Origin: Methylorubrum zatmanii
GTDB taxonomy: Bacteria > Pseudomonadota > Alphaproteobacteria > Rhizobiales > Beijerinckiaceae
Assembly: GCF_014845115.1 (NCBI RefSeq)
Contig: NZ_NKUI01000048.1
Coordinates: 1 to 50,788, forward strand
Direction of reading: 5' to 3'
DNA: 50,788 bases
Of this stretch, positions 21,250 through 29,712 are shown piece after piece (position 1 is the first letter of the stretch; every line of letters begins with the position of its first letter). Under the pieces are notes generated by a model. It was not told the origin of the DNA. It saw nothing but the letters and a program-made list of their open reading frames with translations, and did no database searches. Made by a program: the position numbers and the translations under genes.

Positions 21250-21596
21250 GCGTTTGTCCTTCCCCCGGATCGAACCGTTGTCCGCCCGCTGACGCGGCAC
21301 GGCGTGGTCGATGCGTTGCCCCGCGGGGTCGGCCCCGCCGGGACACCGGCGCTTCTTCAAAGCCGCCGGCAGAGCTGATCTGGTGTTGCGTTTTCGTAAC
21401 ACAAGGGGGTCTGGCCCGCTGCGATGCGCGCCCTCGCGCCGAGCGCCAGGGCGAATGCACGGTCGAAGGCGAGACCCGCATCCCATGCCAGCGTCAGAGC
21501 CGCCGCGCCTCGGCCATGCGGACTTCTGCCCAGGGCACGGGCCGTTCGAGGCGCGCATGGTTGCAAACCGCCCGCGGCAGGTCTTAGCGAGTGGGC
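21250..21596. other. Divergent intergenic region clpB/MOSC gene
   Basis: This 347-base gap contains a candidate sigma-32 promoter for clpB and, presumably, a promoter for the MOSC gene that I cannot place with confidence. No small gene or RNA is apparent. Confidence 0.4.
21377..21405 (-). promoter_or_regulatory. Candidate heat-shock (sigma-32) promoter of clpB
   Basis: On the minus strand CTTG (21405-21402) is followed after 18 bases by CCAGATC (21383-21377). This partly matches the alphaproteobacterial heat-shock consensus CTTG-N17/18-CYTATNT. The -10 half is only a partial match. Confidence 0.35.
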
Positions 21597-22376
21597 ATGA
21601 GCCCGAATCCCGCCATCCGCATCGCCGCCCTCTATCGTTATCCGGTGAAGGGCCTCTCGCCCGAAGCGGTCGAGTCGGCGGAGCTGGAGACCAGCGGCTA
21701 CTTCCCCGGAGACCGGCTCTACGCCATCGAGAACGGCCCGTCCGGCTTCAACGAGGGGGTGCCGCGCCATCTGCCCAAGGTCGCCTACCTGATGCTGATG
21801 CGAAACGAGGCGCTGGCCCGGCTGCGCACCCGCTTCGACGATGCCACCCACCGCCTCACCGTCGAGGAGAACGGCGCGCTCGCCGTGGAGGCGGATCTGG
21901 GCACGGAAGAGGGCCGCGCGGCGCTCGCCGCCTTCATGACCGGGTTTCTGCCGCAGGAGCTGCGCGGCGCGCCGCGGGTGTTGTCCGCGCCGCCGGGCTA
22001 CCGCTTCACCGATTCGCGCACCGGCTATGTCTCGCTCATCAACCGGGCGAGCGTGGCGGCGATCGAGGATTTCGTCGGGGCTCCGGTCGATCCCCTGCGC
22101 TTTCGCGGCAACCTCTATCTCGACGGACTTTCCCCGTGGGAGGAACTCGACATGGTCGGCCGGGTGCTGGAGGCGGGCGACGGGGTGCGGCTGAAGATCA
22201 CCAGCCGGACGGTGCGCTGCGCGGCGACCAATGTCGATCCGCAGACCGGCCTGCGCGATCTCGCCATTCCGAAAGCCCTCAGCGACCATCTCGGCCATGC
22301 CGATTGCGGCGTCTATGCCGAGGTGCTGGCGGGTGGCCCGCTCCGGGCGGGCGGCGGCCTGCGGGTGATCGGTTGA
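21597..22376 (+). CDS. MOSC domain protein (YcbX/mARC-like)
   Basis: This 259-residue protein has an N-terminal MOSC beta-barrel (IAALYRYPVKGLSPE, about 10-25) and the MOSC core with RFRGNLYLDG and SRTVRCAATNVDPQTG, the conserved Cys being a candidate molybdenum-cofactor or sulfur-carrying residue. Relatives such as YcbX and mARC reduce N-hydroxylated compounds with a reductase partner. No ferredoxin domain is fused here. The ATG at 21597 follows a GTG at 21591 in frame; I prefer the ATG. It is probably monocistronic. Confidence 0.88.
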   Translation: MSPNPAIRIAALYRYPVKGLSPEAVESAELETSGYFPGDRLYAIENGPSGFNEGVPRHLPKVAYLMLMRNEALARLRTRFDDATHRLTVEENGALAVEADLGTEEGRAALAAFMTGFLPQELRGAPRVLSAPPGYRFTDSRTGYVSLINRASVAAIEDFVGAPVDPLRFRGNLYLDGLSPWEELDMVGRVLEAGDGVRLKITSRTVRCAATNVDPQTGLRDLAIPKALSDHLGHADCGVYAEVLAGGPLRAGGGLRVIG

Positions 22377-22398
22377 TCCGCGCGGCCTTGCGGCCGTC

Positions 22399-22623
22399 TC
22401 AGCGCCGGCGGGACGGTTCCCGGGTTGTGAGCCAGAGCGGCTCGGGTTCGGCGCAGGGCAGAAGCGTGGCCACCGCGTCGAGATCGACGGCGTAACTTTC
22501 GGTGAGCCGCCGCCAGATCTCCGCCGAGGAGCCGGCGCTCTGGCCGAGGGCTTCGACCGCGCGGGCGATCAGACCGGGATGCGTCAGGCTCGGGCGTGGC
22601 TTCAGCAGATCGGCATTCAGCAT
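22399..22623 (-). CDS. Small protein of unknown function behind a CtrA box
   Basis: The predicted 74-residue product (MLNADLLKPRPSLTHPGLIARAVEALGQSAG...) is soluble and shows no family I recognise. Its central part (GLIARAVEALGQSAGSSAEIWRRL) could form helices. The ATG at 22623 is preceded by CTGGGGGCCG, a strong ribosome-binding purine run; an ATG at 22653 in the same frame would add ten residues. Its promoter region contains a perfect TTAA-N7-TTAA box 43 bases upstream. Composition is like the rest of the chromosome. Confidence 0.65.
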   Translation of the reverse strand: MLNADLLKPRPSLTHPGLIARAVEALGQSAGSSAEIWRRLTESYAVDLDAVATLLPCAEPEPLWLTTREPSRRR

Positions 22624-22665
22624 GGTCGGCCCCCAGGTTCGATGGACGATCATTGTTGAGGATGG

Positions 22666-22680
22666 TTAATGCTCCCTTAA
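22666..22680. promoter_or_regulatory. CtrA-type binding box (TTAA-N7-TTAA)
   Basis: TTAATGCTCCCTTAA is a perfect TTAA-N7-TTAA match lying 43 bases upstream of the small minus-strand gene at 22399-22623. The next plus-strand gene, argB, starts 265 bases away, so the minus gene is the likelier target. Confidence 0.5.
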
Positions 22681-22737
22681 TTCGAGGTCTCGGCTCTGCC
22701 GAATGGAGTGTTCGACCACCGGGGGGAGCCGAAAGAC

Positions 22738-22842
22738 ATGGCTGACTCTTGGCATCACACCGGGGAGGAGGCCGAAGCGCCGCCCTGCCGCGCGGGTGAT
22801 CCGGCGCCCGCCCGTCGACGGTCTGACATATCCGGGCTGTAA
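22738..22842 (+). CDS. Possible 34-residue peptide upstream of argB
   Basis: ATG at 22738 follows GGGGGGAG at a good distance. The frame reads [17 protein letters not shown]..., contains three consecutive Arg codons (CGT CGA CGG) in ARRRSD near its end, and stops at TAA 22842. A leader-peptide role for an arginine gene would be attractive, but Arg codons are common in any frame of this GC-rich DNA and the argB promoter may lie downstream. Treat it as speculative. Confidence 0.2.
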   Translation: MADSWHHTGEEAEAPPCRAGDPAPARRRSDISGL

Positions 22843-22945
22843 GCCGTCTCGCCTTCGAGGGCCTCGGCCCGCTTCGCGCCGCGGCGAGGCTGCGCTAGAA
22901 GCCTGCCGAATCCGCCCCCGACTCGAACGAGCCAGGACGACCGTG

Positions 22946-23842
22946 ATGACCGATCCGTTGCCGAACGTGCATGTGCGCGCCGAAATCCTGACCCAGGCGC
23001 TGCCTCATATGCAGCGCTACGATCAACAGATCGTCGTCATCAAATATGGCGGCCACGCCATGGGCGATCCGGCCGCGGCGGAGGACTTCGCCGAGGACAT
23101 CGTGCTGCTCGAGCAGTCCGGCGTGAAGCCGATCGTCGTGCATGGCGGCGGGCCACAGATCGGTAAGATGCTGAACCGGCTCGGCATCGAGTCCGAGTTC
23201 CGCGGCGGCCTGCGCGTCACCGACGAGGCCACCGTCGAGGTGGTCGAAATGGTCCTGGCCGGTTCGATCAACAAGCAGATCGTCGGCTGGATCGCCGCCG
23301 AGGGCGGGCGGGCCATCGGCCTGTGCGGCAAGGACGGCAACATGGTCCGCGCCAAGCGGGCCCTGCGCACGGTCAAGGATCCCGAGAGCAACACCGAACA
23401 GGCGGTCGATCTCGGCCTCGTCGGCGAGCCGGAGCATGTCGAGCGCGGCGTGCTCGATGCGGTGCTGAAGGCCGAGCTGATCCCGGTGCTCGCGCCGGTG
23501 GCCTATGGCGAGGACGGCAAGACCTACAACGTCAATGCCGACACCTTCGCCGGCGCCATTGCCGGTGCGTTGCGGGCCAAGCGCCTGCTGCTGCTCACCG
23601 ACGTGCCGGGCGTGCTCGACAAGGACAAGAAGCCGATCCCGGAACTCTCGGTGGACGATTGCCGGCGCCTGATCGCCGACGGCACCATCACCGCCGGCAT
23701 GATCCCGAAGGTCGAGACCTGCATCTACGCCCTCGAACAGGGTGTGGAGGCCGTGGTCATCCTCAACGGCAAGGTCGCCCATGCCGCGCTGCTGGAGCTG
23801 TTCACCGATTTCGGTGCCGGCACCCTGATCCGGCGGACCTGA
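22946..23842 (+). CDS. argB: N-acetylglutamate kinase
   Basis: This enzyme phosphorylates N-acetyl-L-glutamate, the second step of arginine synthesis. The 298-residue product is a typical amino-acid-kinase fold: IKYGGHAM (K33-YGG, phosphate-binding), [13 protein letters not shown] (about 64-76), an acetylglutamate-binding [10 protein letters not shown] region, GLCGKDGNM, and the C-terminal GGMIPK-type segment (here [10 protein letters not shown]). An N-terminal helix precedes the core, as in arginine-inhibited hexameric enzymes, so feedback inhibition by arginine is likely. The ATG at 22946 is chosen; upstream in-frame sequence is not conserved. Downstream is a perfect hairpin and then a HAD nucleotidase, the usual neighbour in Rhizobiales. 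Confidence 0.96.
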   Translation: MTDPLPNVHVRAEILTQALPHMQRYDQQIVVIKYGGHAMGDPAAAEDFAEDIVLLEQSGVKPIVVHGGGPQIGKMLNRLGIESEFRGGLRVTDEATVEVVEMVLAGSINKQIVGWIAAEGGRAIGLCGKDGNMVRAKRALRTVKDPESNTEQAVDLGLVGEPEHVERGVLDAVLKAELIPVLAPVAYGEDGKTYNVNADTFAGAIAGALRAKRLLLLTDVPGVLDKDKKPIPELSVDDCRRLIADGTITAGMIPKVETCIYALEQGVEAVVILNGKVAHAALLELFTDFGAGTLIRRT

Positions 23843-23880
23843 TCCGGCGGCGTTTTCCTCGAGGCCGCGATCACCTACAT

Positions 23881-23908
23881 AAGCGGGGCGGGACATTCCG
23901 CCCCGCTT
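23881..23908 (+). terminator. Perfect 11-bp hairpin after argB
   Basis: AAGCGGGGCGG (23881-23891) pairs exactly with CCGCCCCGCTT (23898-23908) around a 6-base loop. The following sequence is CACTTCTC rather than a pure T run, so termination may be partial and the downstream nucleotidase may be co-transcribed. Confidence 0.55.
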
Positions 23909-23929
23909 CACTTCTCAAGCGATTTTCAC

Positions 23930-24676
23930 TTGTTCCTTCCCGGCGAAAGCCACTTCACTTCCCCCGATTCCCGCGGCTTCGGCCATGTCGACACCTGGGT
24001 GTTCGACCTCGACAACACGCTCTATCCGAGCGACGCGCGGGTCTGGCCGCAGGTGGACGAGCGGATCACGCTCTACGTCATGCGTCTCTACGGGCTCGAT
24101 GCGATCTCGGCCCGCGCCCTGCAGAAGCATTTCTACCACCGCTACGGTACCACCCTGAAGGCGCTGATGGTGGAGGAGGGGGTCGATCCGCACGACTTTC
24201 TCGACTTCGCCCACGACATCGACCACTCGACGATCAAGCTCGACGAATCCCTCGGCACCGCCATCGAGCACTTGCCGGGTCGCAAGCTGATCCTCACCAA
24301 CGGCTCCCGCCGCCACGCGGAGCGGGTGGCGGACAAGCTCGGCATCCTCAACCATTTCGAGGACGTGTTCGACATTGCCGCCGCCGATTTCGTGCCGAAG
24401 CCCGACCGCGGCACCTACGAGCGCTTCCTCCTGCGCCACGGCGTCGATCCGCACCGCTCGGCGCTGTTCGAGGACATCGCCCGCAACCTCGTGGTGCCGC
24501 ACGATCTCGGCATGGCGACGGTTCTGGTGGTGCCGCAGACGCCCGACCCGTTCCGCGAGGCCTTCGAGCAGGAGGCGGTGAAGGAGCCGCATATCGACCA
24601 CATCACCAGCGACCTCGCCGCCTTCCTGAAGGGCTGCGTGCTGCCGGTCGCCCCGCGCGAGCCCGCCGCGCCGTGA
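23930..24676 (+). CDS. Pyrimidine 5'-nucleotidase (HAD superfamily)
   Basis: This 248-residue HAD-like hydrolase is of the SDT1/PPN1-type family, acting on pyrimidine nucleoside monophosphates. Motif I DLDNT (D26, D28), motif II LTNGS, a conserved K in the FVPKPDRG segment and an acidic motif in ALFEDIARN are present in order. The first in-frame start is a TTG at 23930, 21 bases after the hairpin; no ATG occurs before motif I, so a TTG (or an undetected upstream start) is required. The stop overlaps the next gene by four bases. Confidence 0.88.
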   Translation: MFLPGESHFTSPDSRGFGHVDTWVFDLDNTLYPSDARVWPQVDERITLYVMRLYGLDAISARALQKHFYHRYGTTLKALMVEEGVDPHDFLDFAHDIDHSTIKLDESLGTAIEHLPGRKLILTNGSRRHAERVADKLGILNHFEDVFDIAAADFVPKPDRGTYERFLLRHGVDPHRSALFEDIARNLVVPHDLGMATVLVVPQTPDPFREAFEQEAVKEPHIDHITSDLAAFLKGCVLPVAPREPAAP

Positions 24677-25098
24677 GCGGATGGGCCGATGCCAAGGCGC
24701 CGAGCCTCGCCGAGATCGAGGCCCTGGCCGATGCCGCCTTCGCCGCGCTGCCGGATGAGTTCCGGCGGCTCTGCGCCGGCCTGCGCATCCATGTCGACGA
24801 CTTCCCCGACGACGAGACCCTGACCGAGATGGGCTGCGAGACCGAGTTCGACCTGCTCGGCCTGTTCCGCGGCGTCGGGCTGGCGCAGTCCGGCGAGGTC
24901 GCGACGGGGCAGATGCCGAATGCGGTCTGGCTCTATCGCCGGCCGCTCCTCGATTACTGGGCCGAGCACGACGAGACGCTGGGCCACCTCGTCACCCATG
25001 TCCTCGTCCACGAGATCGGCCACCATATGGGCCTGTCCGACGACGACATGGCCGCCATCGAGGCGGCCGCCGAGGCAATCGAGACGCCGGAGGCCTGA
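24673..25098 (+). CDS. Small zincin-type metallopeptidase (DUF1025-like)
   Basis: This 141-residue protein has a single zincin motif HEIGHHMGLSDDD (H113, E114, H117, with Asp as probable third ligand), typical of the minimal metallopeptidase family PF06262. The N-terminal part is helical and acidic; no signal peptide is seen, so it is probably cytoplasmic. The GTG start overlaps the nucleotidase stop (GTGA), showing translational coupling. Substrates of the family are unknown. Confidence 0.88.
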   Translation: MSGWADAKAPSLAEIEALADAAFAALPDEFRRLCAGLRIHVDDFPDDETLTEMGCETEFDLLGLFRGVGLAQSGEVATGQMPNAVWLYRRPLLDYWAEHDETLGHLVTHVLVHEIGHHMGLSDDDMAAIEAAAEAIETPEA

Positions 25099-25133
25099 GT
25101 GCCTGCTTCGGGTCCGACCGACTGGTAAACGTC

Positions 25134-26366
25134 CTAGTCCCGCGCCGGCAGGCGGGGAATCCGCCCGACCTTGGGCCGGCTGGAGCGGAACTGCCCGCGC
25201 TCGATCGCCACGAAGATCAGGATCGCCAGCGCCAGGGTCGTCAGCCACCAGATCGTGGTGAGCCCGACGCCGACGCAGCCGATGGCGAAGGCGGTGGCGA
25301 AGGCCGCCATGGCGCAGGGGGCCAGAACCGTGGCGCCGCGGCCGGCCCGGTGGATCGCGCCGTAGAGGGCGAAGGCGGCGGCGAAGGCGCCGACGATGCC
25401 GAGTTCGTACCAGAACTCGAACAGCATCGTGGTGGGCGCATTGATCGGCAGGATCCCGAAGATCCGCCCGCGCAGGGCCGTCTCGAGTCCGTGGCCGGTG
25501 ACCAGCCGCACCGGCTCCAGGGTCACCACCTTCTGCCACGCCTTGAGCGCCAGCACCCCCGGCGATACCGGGCCGAACAGGGCCGCGCCGATGGGGCGGG
25601 CGAGGAACGGCAGCAGCGGCGCCACCGCGAGCAGGCCTGCGGCGGCGAGCGCCGTGAGCCGCACGCCCAACGACGGGCGCCAATAGGTCAGGGCGAAGGC
25701 CAGGGCGCCGATGGCCATGGCGAACAGGGCTGTCGTCCCCGGGGCGAGCAGCAGGGCGCCGGCCACCAGCAGCACCACGACGATGGATTCGGTGTCACGG
25801 CGGCGCGAGCGCAGCCAGGCCACGGCGGGCCAAGCGAGCAGAGCCAGCAGCACCGCGCCGCGCTCCAGGGCGCTGTCGCCGTCCGGGTTGTCCTTCAGCA
25901 TCGCGTCGCCGACGAGAGTGATCAGGATCGCGACGATGGAGGCCGCGCCGACGCCGAGGGGCAACAGGTAGAGATTGGCCGAGCGCATGCGCTCGGGCAG
26001 GGCGAGATAGGCGAGCAGCACCATCACGATGGTGGCGACGAGGTTGGCGAGCCGCTCGCTCGCCGGGCCGGGAAACGGCGTCCAGATCAGGGACAGCCCC
26101 GACCAGAAGACCACCAGCATGCCTGCCAGGAAGGAGGGGGCGGTGAGGAGGCGCCGCAGGGTCGGGCCGACGGCGCGCTGGCGCCGGTCGATGGCGCTGG
26201 CGGTAATGAGCATCACCACGGCGATGGGGGCGAGCACCACCGTCGCGCGGCGGGAGACCTGAGCGGCCACCGGCAGCACCACGAACAGCCCGAAGAAGCC
26301 GAGGCGACGCAGCAACGCCGCCGCATCGAGGGCGGGATCGACCATCGTATTCGGGGGACGCGCCAT
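25134..26366 (-). CDS. O-antigen ligase/polymerase-like membrane protein
   Basis: This 410-residue polytopic membrane protein has about 10-12 predicted helices. The layout resembles the Wzy/WaaL superfamily: a periplasmic loop in the second half with GHGLETALRGRIFGILPINAPTTMLFEFWYELGIVG, where an H and R-rich loop is followed by H/E-W-type residues. No polysaccharide genes are adjacent, so its acceptor and donor cannot be inferred. The ATG at 26366 precedes ARPPNTMVDPALD; an ATG at 26345 is also possible. Confidence 0.78.
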   Translation of the reverse strand: MARPPNTMVDPALDAAALLRRLGFFGLFVVLPVAAQVSRRATVVLAPIAVVMLITASAIDRRQRAVGPTLRRLLTAPSFLAGMLVVFWSGLSLIWTPFPGPASERLANLVATIVMVLLAYLALPERMRSANLYLLPLGVGAASIVAILITLVGDAMLKDNPDGDSALERGAVLLALLAWPAVAWLRSRRRDTESIVVVLLVAGALLLAPGTTALFAMAIGALAFALTYWRPSLGVRLTALAAAGLLAVAPLLPFLARPIGAALFGPVSPGVLALKAWQKVVTLEPVRLVTGHGLETALRGRIFGILPINAPTTMLFEFWYELGIVGAFAAAFALYGAIHRAGRGATVLAPCAMAAFATAFAIGCVGVGLTTIWWLTTLALAILIFVAIERGQFRSSRPKVGRIPRLPARD

Positions 26367-26496
26367 GACCGTGGGGGAACCGGATCCGGCGCCTTGAGCG
26401 GAGTGCAGGCGCCCTGCTTACACCTAGTGCAGGCGGAAGAACCCGGCTGTAGAGGCGGTGCAACACCTTGAGGCGTGCGACCGCACGGGATTTTCA

Positions 26497-27024
26497 TCAA
26501 ACCGGTGTGGTTTCCGGGCGTCGCCGGCTGCGGCGGGCCATGTGGCGGCCGAAATCGCTGGTGACTCGCCATCCGCCCCAGGCAGCGAGAAAACCGAGCA
26601 GGCCGGCGACGAGCCCGTCCGTGGTCGTCGGCACCGCCGGCTGGTAGTCGCGGTAGGCCGCGCGGGCGATGGCCATGTCGGGGTCGCGGGCGATGACGGC
26701 GAGGCGCCCGAGCGGGCCGGTCGCGGAATCGAGCGCCTGTTTCTGCGCCTCCAGGCGCTTCAGCCGCTCGATATCGGCCCGGGCCGACTCGCCGCGCCGG
26801 GCGATGAAGGCGTCGGGATTGGTGCGCAGCAGCGCCAGCGCTTCCTCGCGGTTGCGGCCGCTCGCCTGCGCGTCGGCATCGAGGGAAGCGATGGCGCGGC
26901 GCAATTCGTCGAGGGCGCCGCCGAGGCGCTGGGTGTATTGCTGGGCGAATTCCGGCGCCTGCGCGGCGACGATGGCGGCGAGCAGGCCGAAGGCGAGGCC
27001 GAGCGTGCGGACGACGCGGAACAC
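26497..27024 (-). CDS. DUF2937 family membrane-anchored protein
   Basis: The 175-residue product starts with a membrane or signal segment (about 5-22), followed by a helical periplasmic part QYTQRLGGALDELRRAIASLDADA and a second hydrophobic segment near 137-155 (GLVAGLLGFLAAWGGW). The QR.GG..DE pattern and the arrangement of two membrane segments are those of DUF2937. Function is unknown. It lies alone between two minus-strand genes. Confidence 0.8.
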   Translation of the reverse strand: MFRVVRTLGLAFGLLAAIVAAQAPEFAQQYTQRLGGALDELRRAIASLDADAQASGRNREEALALLRTNPDAFIARRGESARADIERLKRLEAQKQALDSATGPLGRLAVIARDPDMAIARAAYRDYQPAVPTTTDGLVAGLLGFLAAWGGWRVTSDFGRHMARRSRRRPETTPV

Positions 27025-27114
27025 GTAAGGGCGAGCCTCCTGCGAGCGGACCCTTCGGGTTCTAGGGCGGTCTGCCGATCCGGGGAGGGCTGGCGGTCGT
27101 CGTCCGGGCCGATG

Positions 27115-27375
27115 TCATGGCGTCCTGAGCGCGGCCGCGACCTCCGCCGCGCTCAAGGTGTCCAAAGCTCCCAGGATCTTCACCGCCCGCGTCGTCTCGC
27201 CGGGAGCGAAGATCAGGATCACCGTCTCGGTGCCGGGACAGGCCGGATCGGCGCAGACGATCTCGCTGACCGTCATCGCCGTGTCCGGCCCGTAGCCGCC
27301 CGCGTCCCGCAGCCATGCCTCCACCCGCCGCCGGGCGGTGGCGTCGGATTTCGGTGCGCGTCCGAACAGGCCCAC
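27115..27375 (-). CDS. Small conserved protein of unknown function next to WD40 gene
   Basis: This 86-residue protein (MGLFGRAPKSDATARRRVEAWLRDAGG...) contains a two-Cys segment VCADPACPGTETVI and ends in a helical LSAAEVAAAL region. It lies 15 bases downstream of the WD40 gene on the same strand, so the two are probably co-transcribed. I recall the same small partner beside WD40 and CobW-type GTPase genes in other Rhizobiales; no CobW gene is visible here. No enzymatic role can be assigned. Confidence 0.75.
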   Translation of the reverse strand: MGLFGRAPKSDATARRRVEAWLRDAGGYGPDTAMTVSEIVCADPACPGTETVILIFAPGETTRAVKILGALDTLSAAEVAAALRTP

Positions 27376-27390
27376 GATGCCAGCCCGGCC

Positions 27391-28398
27391 TCAGGCCGGC
27401 AGGGTCAGCAGGCCGGCCTGACCGTCGGCGCAGCCATAGGCGAGGCGCGCCCCGGCGGCATCCCAGGCCAGCGCCGAGATCGCGCTGCCCTTCACCGCCG
27501 GGCGCACCAGCAGTTCCGAGGCATCGGTGAAGCGCACCAGCAGCACGCAGCCATCCTCGTAGCCCATGGCCAGGACCGGCGCCTTGGGGTGGAAGCAGAC
27601 CTGCGAGACCCGCGCCGGGCGCACGCCGCATTCGCGGGGCGCCTTGCCGGTGGGGCCTTCCTTCGAGTCGAACGGCCAGACGATGGCGGCCTCGGCGCCG
27701 CTGGTGGCGAGCCACTTGCCGTCCGCCGACCAGGACAGGGAGCGCACCTTGGCGGGATAGCCGGACATCCGCATGTGGCCGCGGTCGGGCTGGAGGCGCC
27801 AGCCGTGCAGGGCGTTCTCCTGCATGGTCGAGACGACGAAGCGGCCATCGGGCGACCACGTCACGTCGAGATGCGAGCCCTTCCACTCGATGAATTCGGG
27901 CGGCGTCTCGAGATTGGGGTACCACAGGCTGACGCCGTTATAATGGGCGACCGCGAGCCGGTAGCCCTTCGGGGCGAAGGCGAGGCCGCGGGCGGTGGAA
28001 GGGGCGGCGAAGGTCTTCTCACGGCCCTTGGCGTCGCGGGCGACGACGTTCCGGCCCGAGGAGAAGGCGACCGAGCCGTCGGGATGCAGGGCCAGGGCAT
28101 CGATCCAGCCGCCGCCCTTGGCCCGGGCCAGTTCGCTGACGCTGCCGTTGGCCTCCGTCGTCACCACCCGTCCGTCGTCGCCCCCGCTCACCAACCGGGC
28201 CCCGTCTCCCTCGGCCGAGAGAAGACCGGCTTCCGGATGGGCCGCGACGCTCTCGGTCGCGCCGTCGTGGGCGAGGAGCACGGTGCCGTCCGCCAGCGCC
28301 AGGGCCAGCGTTCCTTTGAGCCAGCGGGCGGCGGTGACGTGGGCGCCGGCCGCGAACGGGACGACGTGCGCGGTGAGGGAGGGAGCGGAGACGCTCAT
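27391..28398 (-). CDS. WD40-repeat beta-propeller protein
   Basis: This 335-residue cytoplasmic protein is built of WD40-like blades, visible as repeated segments such as IDALALHPDGSVAFSSG, VTWSPDGRFVVST, LSWSADGKWLATSG and [14 protein letters not shown]. About seven blades fit the length. No signal peptide is seen. The ATG at 28398 gives MSVSAPSLTAHVVPF. It is probably a protein-binding scaffold. In related genomes it lies near a CobW-family GTPase, suggesting a link to metal handling, but that partner is not here. Confidence 0.88.
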   Translation of the reverse strand: MSVSAPSLTAHVVPFAAGAHVTAARWLKGTLALALADGTVLLAHDGATESVAAHPEAGLLSAEGDGARLVSGGDDGRVVTTEANGSVSELARAKGGGWIDALALHPDGSVAFSSGRNVVARDAKGREKTFAAPSTARGLAFAPKGYRLAVAHYNGVSLWYPNLETPPEFIEWKGSHLDVTWSPDGRFVVSTMQENALHGWRLQPDRGHMRMSGYPAKVRSLSWSADGKWLATSGAEAAIVWPFDSKEGPTGKAPRECGVRPARVSQVCFHPKAPVLAMGYEDGCVLLVRFTDASELLVRPAVKGSAISALAWDAAGARLAYGCADGQAGLLTLPA

Positions 28399-28415
28399 GC
28401 CGGGTGGGCCTTCCT

Positions 28416-29090
28416 TCAGATCTTGATCGTCGGCACCGGCGAGGGCCGGCAAAGCAGGGTGACCAGGCTCGCGGCGAGGCATAGCCCGCCGGCGACGCCT
28501 GCGGGAATCGCCAATGCGGCGATCCCGAGATGCGTATGGGCGACCGTGCCCGCAACCGCCCCGAGCAGCAGGGAGAGCCACACCGCGCCGTCGCCGGTCC
28601 AGCCGAGGCGCGGACCCCGGCCGGCCAGCGCCAGGGCCGCCTTCTGCCCGAAGGAGAACAGCGCCCCCGTCACGAAGGTGGTGCCGGCGCGAAAGCCCTG
28701 AACATGGGCGAGCACCGCGTTCTGCCCGCCCATGGCGAGCGCCAGGAACAGCGAGGCGACGCCGACATGGGTGTGCTCCGCCGCCATGGCCACCGCCGCG
28801 GCGAGGGCGACGGCCTCGAAGCCGAGCACCGCCGGGGTCACCCAGCGGGGCGGACTCAGCGCCGAGATCGCACCCCCGGACACCGCCCCGATCAGGAAGG
28901 CGCCGATCAGCAGGGCCGGCAGCACCGCGCCCAACGGCTCGCCATGGCCGAGGGAGACCGCGAGCTGCGTCGTGTTCCCGCTCATGAGGGAGGTGTAGAG
29001 GCCGCCGAGCCGGATGAAGCCCAGGGCGTCGACGAAGCCGGCCAGCGCCGTCAGCACGACGCCGAAGCCGATCTGCCAGGATCGCGTCAC
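28416..29090 (-). CDS. DUF1275 family membrane protein (YoaK-like)
   Basis: This 224-residue membrane protein has six predicted helices. The N-terminal TALAGFVDALGFIRLGGLYTSLMSGNTT and the central AMGGQNAVLAHVQGFRAGTTFVTGALF are the hallmark blocks of DUF1275. The function is unknown; a transport role is often supposed. It lies 17 bases upstream of the WD40 gene on the same strand and may head that operon. Confidence 0.9.
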   Translation of the reverse strand: MTRSWQIGFGVVLTALAGFVDALGFIRLGGLYTSLMSGNTTQLAVSLGHGEPLGAVLPALLIGAFLIGAVSGGAISALSPPRWVTPAVLGFEAVALAAAVAMAAEHTHVGVASLFLALAMGGQNAVLAHVQGFRAGTTFVTGALFSFGQKAALALAGRGPRLGWTGDGAVWLSLLLGAVAGTVAHTHLGIAALAIPAGVAGGLCLAASLVTLLCRPSPVPTIKI

Positions 29091-29255
29091 GATGCGGTCA
29101 CGCTCCTTACGACCCTGCCGTCAAGGTTAACGGATCGGTTACCAAATACGCGCAAATCGAAGCAATCACGGTGAACGCGGCCCTCCACGGTCCCGTTGGT
29201 CCGGCGATCCGCAAGCTCGGCGGTTGTCCGAGCACGGGTGAGTTGGAGTTCTGCC

Positions 29256-29675
29256 ATGATCCCCTTCGCTTGCGCCCCCGTCGCCCTTCCCGCCTTCCCC
29301 GTCGCGCCGAACGCCGGCACGATCCTCGTGGTCGAGGACGAGTCGTTCGTCTGCGAGCTGGCTGCCGAGGCCCTGCTCGACGAGGGCTACCGGGTGCTGA
29401 CCGCCGCCGACGCGAACGAGGCCGAGGCGATCCTGTCGAGCGAGCGGGTGGACCTGCTCTTCACCGATATCGACCTTGCCCGCAACACGAACGGCATCGC
29501 GCTCGCCCATAGCGCCCGGCGCAACCTGCCGCGCCTGCCCGTCGTTTACACCTCCGGCGGCCGTGACGGCCTGTCCGCCGCCGAGGCGGTGGCGGAATCG
29601 GTGTTCGTGCCCAAGCCCTACCGCGCCGCGCAGCTCGTGGCGGTGACCAACGACCTGCTGCGGCATCGCGGCTGA
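29256..29675 (+). CDS. Stand-alone response-regulator receiver protein
   Basis: This 139-residue protein is a single CheY-like receiver domain. It shows the acidic pair D28-E29 (ILVVEDES), the phospho-acceptor D71 (LLFTDIDLA), the T/S position in VVYTSGG and the conserved K120 (VFVPKPYR). There is no DNA-binding output domain, so it probably acts by protein-protein contact, as many FixJ- or CpdR-like single receivers do in this group. The ATG at 29256 is preceded by GGAG; a longer frame from 29196 is less likely. No histidine kinase is adjacent. Confidence 0.9.
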   Translation: MIPFACAPVALPAFPVAPNAGTILVVEDESFVCELAAEALLDEGYRVLTAADANEAEAILSSERVDLLFTDIDLARNTNGIALAHSARRNLPRLPVVYTSGGRDGLSAAEAVAESVFVPKPYRAAQLVAVTNDLLRHRG

Positions 29676-29712
29676 GTCCCGAAGCCCCTTCACCCATCCT
29701 ACGAGACGGACG

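Larger units (their letters stand above)
22624..22945. other. Intergenic region before argB with a CtrA box and a short reading frame
   Basis: The 322 bases hold the TTAA-N7-TTAA box (22666-22680), a 34-codon frame with a good ribosome-binding site (22738-22842), a GC-rich hairpin GCCTCG/CGAGGC (22861-22890) and a CTAGAA element (22895-22900) that could be a -10 for argB. Confidence 0.45.

Noticed and set aside
29120..29142. GGTTAACGGATCGGTTACC as a CtrA box before the receiver gene
   Set aside because: The spacing is TTAA-N8-TTAC, not TTAA-N7-TTAA, so it fails both spacing and sequence.
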